A DNA stretch of 10,922 nucleotides, taken from Syncephalastrum monosporum B8922 (taxonomy: Eukaryota; Mucoromycota; Mucoromycetes; Mucorales; Syncephalastraceae). Shown here in pieces: positions 6,676 to 10,922 of this stretch. The stretch's first letter is position 1; the number at the start of each line of letters is the position of its first letter. The position numbers and the translations under genes were made by a program. Location of the stretch: the NCBI GenBank assembly GCA_000697355.1, contig JNEN01000786.1:1-10922 (forward strand), written 5' to 3'. The notes under the pieces were generated by a model that searched no databases, was not told the origin of the DNA, and saw only the letters and a list, made by a program, of their open reading frames with translations.

Positions 6676-7766
6676 AAGGGGACACTGTCGTCAGTCAACA
6701 CAAAATCCCTGAAACAAACAAGAACGCAGTGAACCTGGTGGAGTCGTCAGAAGGGCAGATTTTCGCTGCAGACGGCAAGAGAGGGGCTTCGCAAGTAGGC
6801 CATCAGGATCAAGGAACGGAAGCCGAGGGCCGTCAGCCCAAGAAAAGACAAACCAATACGGACAAAGGCAAGGCCAGAGATCAAGGACCTGTCTTGCGTT
6901 CAAGTAATCAAGCAACTACATCAGCAGCCACACCAGTGCCTCCACGCCCACAAATGTTCATACCTTGGACGGGTCCTCCTCAAGATACGCGCAAACAACA
7001 AGGTCCGTCGAACAAAACACCCAAGCCAAGGCAACCACCTCGACGTCTTCCGGTCAGGGTCCAGCCGCACGCAATCTGGGAGAAGCTGCAGGAAGTAAAC
7101 GCAGACCTCAGCATGGCGGACTGGATTGCCCTTGACAAACGTGCAGGGAAAGACTTGCGCGATGGCCTTAGATTCCTCCATGGACGGCGACCCAAGCAGC
7201 CGCGTAATCAAGAAGTGGCGGGGGGCCAAGCGAACTATTTGAGGGACACGTCGTCAAGGATCAGCAACTTCGCAAATGACAGCGACAGTGAGGCCTACCT
7301 TTCCGATTCCACGGATACCTCAAGCACTTGGTCAGACGACGCAGTCGACGAGGAGGGTTATCTTTCGGACGACACGCATTATGATTATCCATATAATTTG
7401 GATCAAATGCTGTCGAGTTCACCCATGCGCGGACCGATTGTCATCAATGACACCGTTGTTCAAGCCGTTTTCGATCTGGGTGCCAGCGTTTCGGTGATCA
7501 GCCGTCCCCTCGCCAAGAAACTCGGTTTGGACGTGAGTGGCGATCAGATGCCATTGTCGACCTTCGATGCCGGATCAAGAAGAATGTGCGATATCACTGT
7601 GTCTGTGCCGGTGCGTATTGCCGGAAAACTGCGGCCGGAGCACATGTGCATTCAAGAGCACACCAACCGAGATCTCTGCCTGCTGGGAATGACGTGGTTT
7701 AAGGCCCATGGCATCCAGCCGAATCCCAAGGAAGGAGTGATCACGGTGCCCACTCGGCACGGATGA
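6633..7766 (+). pseudogene. pol: Pol, N-terminal part: linker and aspartic protease
   Basis: This frame opens after TGA at 6630-6632, overlaps the end of gag by 43 nt in the -1 frame, and ends at TGA 7764-7766. The first 230 or so residues are a basic, Pro/Gln-rich linker including IWEKLQEVNADLSMADWIAL (about 7071-7130), a segment I associate with fungal gypsy elements just before the protease, then an acidic Ser/Asp-rich stretch. The retropepsin-like protease starts near 7430: AVFDLGASVSVIS with the catalytic Asp codon at 7473-7475, and ends with LLGMTWFKAHGI. The active-site triad reads DLG, not DTG; DLG is also seen in some plant gypsy proteases, so it need not mean loss of function. The TGA is in frame with the downstream RT, so it is a nonsense mutation separating protease from RT. 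Confidence 0.82.
6651..6692 (+). promoter_or_regulatory. Candidate -1 ribosomal frameshift signal at the gag-pol junction
   Basis: GGGAAAT at 6651-6657 fits X XXY YYZ in the gag frame (G GGA AAT). After a 7-nt spacer a stem forms between 6665-6674 and 6683-6692 (10 pairs including two G-T), with an 8-nt loop. The gag stop (6673-6675) lies in the stem. Pol is open in the -1 frame from 6633, and its first ATG is not until 6954. These are the standard parts of a -1 programmed frameshift. Confidence 0.65.
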
Positions 7767-9313
7767 GGATACGTGGAGTTGAACGTCGTCGATTCGACGC
7801 AAAACACTGGCGAGGTGTTTGCCATTTCGGTGCGCGGCGAGGCTCAAGATCAAGGCAAGGAAGTGGAATTGCCATTCCAGACGTACATGGACGAAGTGTC
7901 GGCCGAGGAGAAGAAAGACGAGCAAGACAGCGAACGACCAGCCGAAATCAAGAAGTTGGTGACGGAACATGAGCACTGTTTCTTCGAGCACAGTGGGTTG
8001 GGTCGAGTTACCCTTGGAAACCATGCGATTCCGGTCACCTCAGACCAACCGGTGCGCTCAAGACCATACCGATTGACTTGGAGTGAAGATCAGCACCTGA
8101 AGGAGGAGTTGAAGAAGATGCTGGAGCTCAAGCTGATCTGGCCGTCTCAAGGCGCGTGGTCCTCCCCGATTCTCTTCGTCAAGAAACGCGGTGGAGCGTT
8201 GAGATTGGTGATCGACTATCGACAGGTGAACAAGCGCACGATCAAGGACTCCTATCCGTTGCCTTATATCGACGAGGTGTTGGACGCGATGGGCGGTGCA
8301 TCGTGGTTCTCCACTCTCGATGCGGCTTCGGGATATTGGCAAGTACCTATGGAGCAAGAATCCATTGAGCGGACGGGCTTCGTGACCAAGTACGGCACCT
8401 ACGAGTTTTTGGTAATGCCGTTCGGTCTTACTTCGGCGCCGGCAACCTTTCAAAGGTTAATGACAAGACTCCTGGCCCCGTATATCGGTGTGTTCGTGTT
8501 CGTGTTCGTTGACGATATCATTGTTTTCTCGCACTCGCTGGAAGAGCACCTGGAGCACCTCAAGAAAATATTTACCATCTGCACGATGCCAACCTACGAC
8601 TACGCAAGGAGAAATGCGTTTTTGCGCAGAACAAAGTCGAGTATTTGGGGCACGTCGTGGGTGCTGACGGTTTACGCCCGTGCACACGAAACATCGAAAA
8701 GGCGCTCGCGATGACCGAACCGAAGAATGCAGACGAAGTGCGTTCCTTTCTGGGTACCGCAGGGTATTACAGAAAGTTCATTCAAGACTATGCCGCGATT
8801 GCCGAGCCGTTGACGTTACTGTTGAAGAAGAAAGAAGATTTCGTTTGGGATGAGCCACAATGCGAGGCATTTCGTAAACTCAAGGTGGCTTTGACGGAAA
8901 CTCCAGTCCTGGCGTATCCAAATATGGAACACCAGTGGGTACTCACCACGGACGCGTCCACGCGAGGCCTTGGTGCGATCCTGTCCCAACATCCCGTTGA
9001 CAAGCCAGAAGAAGAACGAGTGGTCGCTTATGCGTCAAGAGCAGTGCGCGGACCGGAGTTGCGTTATGCAATAACGCATTTAGAGGCGCTTGCGGTAATC
9101 TGGGCGGTGGATAAATTCAGACACTACCTGGACGGCCGTCATTTTACAATTAGAACTGATCATTCTGCCCTGGAGTACATTTTGCAGAATCCAAAACCGT
9201 CCCCAAAGGTCCAGCGCTGGGCAGCCGCACTCATAGGCTATGATTACAAGGTCGAGTACAGACCTGGGTCCGAGAACCCAGCAGATGCCCTTTCAAGATT
9301 ATTAGATATTTAG
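7767..9313 (+). pseudogene. pol: Pol, C-terminal part: reverse transcriptase and RNase H
   Basis: In the same frame as the protease until about 8574, then shifted by one base to the frame ending at TAG 9311-9313. Reverse transcriptase: LELKLIWPSQGAWSSPILFV, RLVIDYRQVNK, TLDAASGYWQVPM with catalytic Asp at 8319, FGLTSAPATFQRLM, and the catalytic FVDD at 8505-8516 (usual YxDD with Phe for Tyr). After the frameshift: YLGHVV, RSFLGTAGYYRKFI. RNase H follows with Asp in TTDAST (8951), Glu in HLEALAV (9083) and Asp in RTDHSAL (9158), ending PGSENPADALSR. This is a textbook Ty3/gypsy RT-RNase H. It copies the element's RNA into DNA in the particle. No integrase follows, and the copy cannot be functional because of the upstream stop and the frameshift. 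Confidence 0.92.
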
Positions 9314-9754
9314 ACATTATAATGCATTCATGCATTACTATCCATTCGGCTTACTACCCATTCCACTCATTATTGATGCTTTATATTATCCAGTCCTTTC
9401 ATTATTTATTCTTTTACTATTCAGTCCTCACGTTATCCACTTTTGATATGTTATCCAATCCTTCTATTATTTTCCATTTTAAGACCCATTCCCTTTTCCT
9501 ATGCAATGTGTAGTACTTAGTACTTAGAAACCTATGATGGTGTGACAGCCGAAAACCTCTATATATTTCTACCCAATTCATCAATAAAACAACAGCTTTT
9601 TTCAGCCTCTTCTTCCGCTTTCCATCACCTTTTGTTGTGGCTGTCTTTCTAACGAGCCTGAGGGGAGACTACGTGGTGTACCTTTATTCTGCACGGCAAG
9701 GAACCTTCGCCACCATCACCATGGAGTACCCCCTCTACCTGGCCCTATTCCATC
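9314..9754. other. AT/pyrimidine-rich tail with TATA and polyadenylation-like core
   Basis: No coding is supported. TATATAT at 9560-9566 and AATAAAACAAC from 9583 repeat the spacing and the 11-base polyadenylation context of the 5' LTR (5420-5430), so this may be a remnant of a related LTR. However, it lacks the LTR start, the GACGCCTGATC block and the CACACGTGACA end. A perfect inverted copy of the LTR motif GTCACACCAT lies at 9537-9546. An ATG in an excellent Kozak context (ACCATGG) at 9721 opens a 44-codon frame without recognisable content. Confidence 0.4.
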
Positions 9755-9904
9755 ATGTCACCAGAGGAATATACCCTCGAGACAGTACGGAAGCAGTCAA
9801 GAGGAGGATACGCTTTCACAGCGGAAAGTACACGGCTCACCGAGGCGTCCTATGAAGGCTTGTTCATACCCCATTATCATGATCTAATCTATGGATTTGG
9901 ATAA
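9755..9904 (+). CDS. Short ORF, unrecognised (possible 5' fragment of a gene)
   Basis: From the ATG at 9755 a 49-residue frame runs to TAA at 9902-9904, starting MSPEEYTLETVRKQ and containing a balanced mix of charged, hydroxyl and aromatic residues, unlike the AT-driven frames nearby. It lies in a GC-richer island (about 9640-9890) downstream of the TATA-like core at 9560. The AT-rich region starts as the frame ends, so it may be the truncated start of a gene or transposon ORF. The frame is also open upstream of the ATG for a short way. I recognise no family. The overlapping frame from 9721 is an equal candidate by start context but looks less protein-like. Confidence 0.25.
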   Translation: MSPEEYTLETVRKQSRGGYAFTAESTRLTEASYEGLFIPHYHDLIYGFG

Positions 9905-10219
9905 TAATCAATGGATTTCCTTTCTATTATCGGATTTCAAAATAGTTAACGAGCAATAAAGCATTATGCAGTTTCACAAATTGAATTTTTATATATAAAG
10001 AAAACTATTCATTTCTATATTTAATATTAAATTATTATACTATTTGTAGTTTTATTGTAATCTATAAGATATTATTTGTATCTCTAGTGTAATAATAGAA
10101 CAAAGTTGTATTTTTAGGGTATTTTTAACAATATGACCAAAAAAATGATTATAGATAAAGATTATAAGGAATAATTGGAGAAATCCATTAATAACCTAGT
10201 TGCTAGAAGGTGGTACTTT
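9905..10219. other. AT-rich stretch upstream of the transposase
   Basis: Very AT-rich, with no RNA gene or defined repeat seen. From ATG 10133 a 13-codon frame reaches TAA at 10172-10174 and is in phase with the transposase ORF beyond it, so the transposase may once have started at 10133. Confidence 0.45.
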
Positions 10220-10922
10220 ATGAACATGGAATGGCCAATGATAACTAATAGAATTAATCATAGAAGTGTTATAAAAGATTTAAAAAATAATAGTATTAGA
10301 TTCATCAAAAATTATTTATTAGAAAAATTAGGTTATACAGCAGTATTTTATTTTATTGTAGTTCTATATGGTAATAAAGAATATCCTGGACCTTATCATG
10401 AAATAGATAAAGCTTTAGTACTTTTATATCACATAGTTTCAGGTGAAAATGGAGTTGATATGGATAAATTTTTACCGTATAGTTCATTTTATAGGATATA
10501 TAAAAAGTTTTGGATTACAAATTATACAAATATCAATAAAAAAGTCAAATTTGATTTAGAGAAAATGTTTAGTAATACCAAAAGCAGGGTATTATCTGCT
10601 AGAATAAATAATCCTAACTATTTAAAAAATACCACACTACTATTAGATGGTATTGATACAAAGATTAAATATTATAAAGTAAATGAAAAAAAAACAGAAT
10701 TGTATAGTCATAAGTTAAAATCACCTGGTATTAGAACACAAGTTGTAATTGATGTAAATTCAATGATATTATATACTAGTAAGTCACAAAAATGTGCAAA
10801 AGGTAATGATGGTTCAATGTTTTTACAAATGGGATTATATAAAAAAATAAGTAAATATGACAATATTTGTGTAGATGGGGGTTATACACAATACATAGAT
10901 AAATTCAATGAAATTGCAGAAC
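10220..10922 (+). CDS. DDE-type transposase, N-terminal part (runs off the window)
   Basis: A frame without stops runs from 10175 to the window end; the first ATG after the stop is at 10220 (MNMEWPMITNRINHR). It encodes at least 234 residues. Visible features: EYPGPYHEIDKALVLLYHI and the region with SSFYRIYKKFW near residues 55-95, LLLDGIDTKI with a likely first catalytic Asp, then PGIRTQVVIDVNSMILY, GNDGSMFLQM and VDGGYTQYID with a likely second catalytic Asp. The spacing resembles the DDE superfamily of the Harbinger/DDE_Tnp_4 kind. The final Glu would lie beyond the window. Such proteins cut and move their own DNA element. Codon use is extremely AT-rich. TAA at 10172-10174 in the same phase may be a nonsense mutation after a true start at 10133, so the gene could be a pseudogene. 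Confidence 0.7.
   Translation, partial: MNMEWPMITNRINHRSVIKDLKNNSIRFIKNYLLEKLGYTAVFYFIVVLYGNKEYPGPYHEIDKALVLLYHIVSGENGVDMDKFLPYSSFYRIYKKFWITNYTNINKKVKFDLEKMFSNTKSRVLSARINNPNYLKNTTLLLDGIDTKIKYYKVNEKKTELYSHKLKSPGIRTQVVIDVNSMILYTSKSQKCAKGNDGSMFLQMGLYKKISKYDNICVDGGYTQYIDKFNEIAE

Larger units (their letters stand above)
4658..9313 (+). mobile_element. Degraded Ty3/gypsy retrotransposon lacking integrase and a recognisable 3' LTR
   Basis: Order of parts: 5' LTR (4658-5600), primer-binding site (5604-5620), gag with zinc knuckle, aspartic protease, reverse transcriptase, RNase H. This order, with a gypsy-type RT/RNase H, places it in Ty3/gypsy. RNase H ends at TAG 9311-9313, where an integrase would normally follow; instead the sequence turns AT-rich and no integrase HHCC or DDE motif appears in any frame. 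No second copy of the LTR end (CCACACGTGACA) is present downstream. Three inactivating lesions lie in the coding part: a frameshift near 6192-6203, a stop at 7764-7766 and a frameshift near 8573-8577. Confidence 0.88.

Noticed and set aside
8489..8516. Repeated Phe-Val codons before the RT catalytic Asp pair as a repeat expansion
   Set aside because: The distance from the preceding PY to DD equals that usual in gypsy RTs, so no residues were added.
8565..8580. Frame change in RT as a second programmed frameshift
   Set aside because: It lies inside the RT domain with no slippery heptamer in phase; a single-base loss is simpler.
1..10922. CRISPR array, bacterial operon or phage features
   Set aside because: No spaced identical repeats or Shine-Dalgarno-linked gene sets are present; the tRNA and transposons are eukaryotic in type.

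Overview
This window is a transposon graveyard from a eukaryotic genome, most likely a filamentous, possibly early-diverging (Mucoromycota-like) fungus. That guess rests on a eukaryotic-type tRNA-Gly with internal A and B boxes, a Ty3/gypsy element of fungal character, a Helitron-type helicase fused to an endonuclease, and a very AT-rich host background. No intact host protein gene was found. Sequence composition is a mosaic: both ends (about 1-660 and 9905-10922) are extremely AT-rich, while the transposon-derived blocks between them are far richer in GC.

Layout, left to right. Positions 136-452 hold a frameshifted AT-rich coding remnant of unknown function. Positions 665-1104 and 1971-3075 hold two pieces of a Helitron/Helentron-type PIF1 helicase, the second continuing into a C-terminal exonuclease-endonuclease-phosphatase (EEP) domain. 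The pieces are separated by a non-coding stretch that ends in nine 20-bp tandem repeats (1773-1952). A GC-rich hairpin-forming island (about 3195-3377) abuts a large imperfect foldback (3378-3698) with arms of about 145 bp.

A tRNA-Gly(GCC) gene lies on the minus strand (3946-4015). Directly against its 5' end are two related but diverged LTRs in tandem, a solo LTR (4020-4662) and the 5' LTR of a Ty3/gypsy element (4658-5600). The placement resembles Ty3 integration at tRNA gene starts. The second LTR is interrupted by an AT-rich 379-bp insert flanked by a perfect 8-bp direct repeat.

The gypsy element runs LTR, primer-binding site, gag (5720-6675), protease, reverse transcriptase and RNase H (to 9313). 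It is dead: one frameshift in gag, one in-frame stop after protease, one frameshift in RT, no integrase and no recognisable matching 3' LTR. The gag-pol junction nevertheless keeps what looks like a complete -1 ribosomal frameshift signal: heptamer GGGAAAT, a 7-nt spacer and a 10-bp stem overlapping the gag stop. After the element come an AT-rich tail with a TATA/polyadenylation-like core, a short GC-richer ORF (9755-9904), and the N-terminal two thirds or so of an AT-rich DDE-type transposase gene that runs off the right edge (10220-10922).
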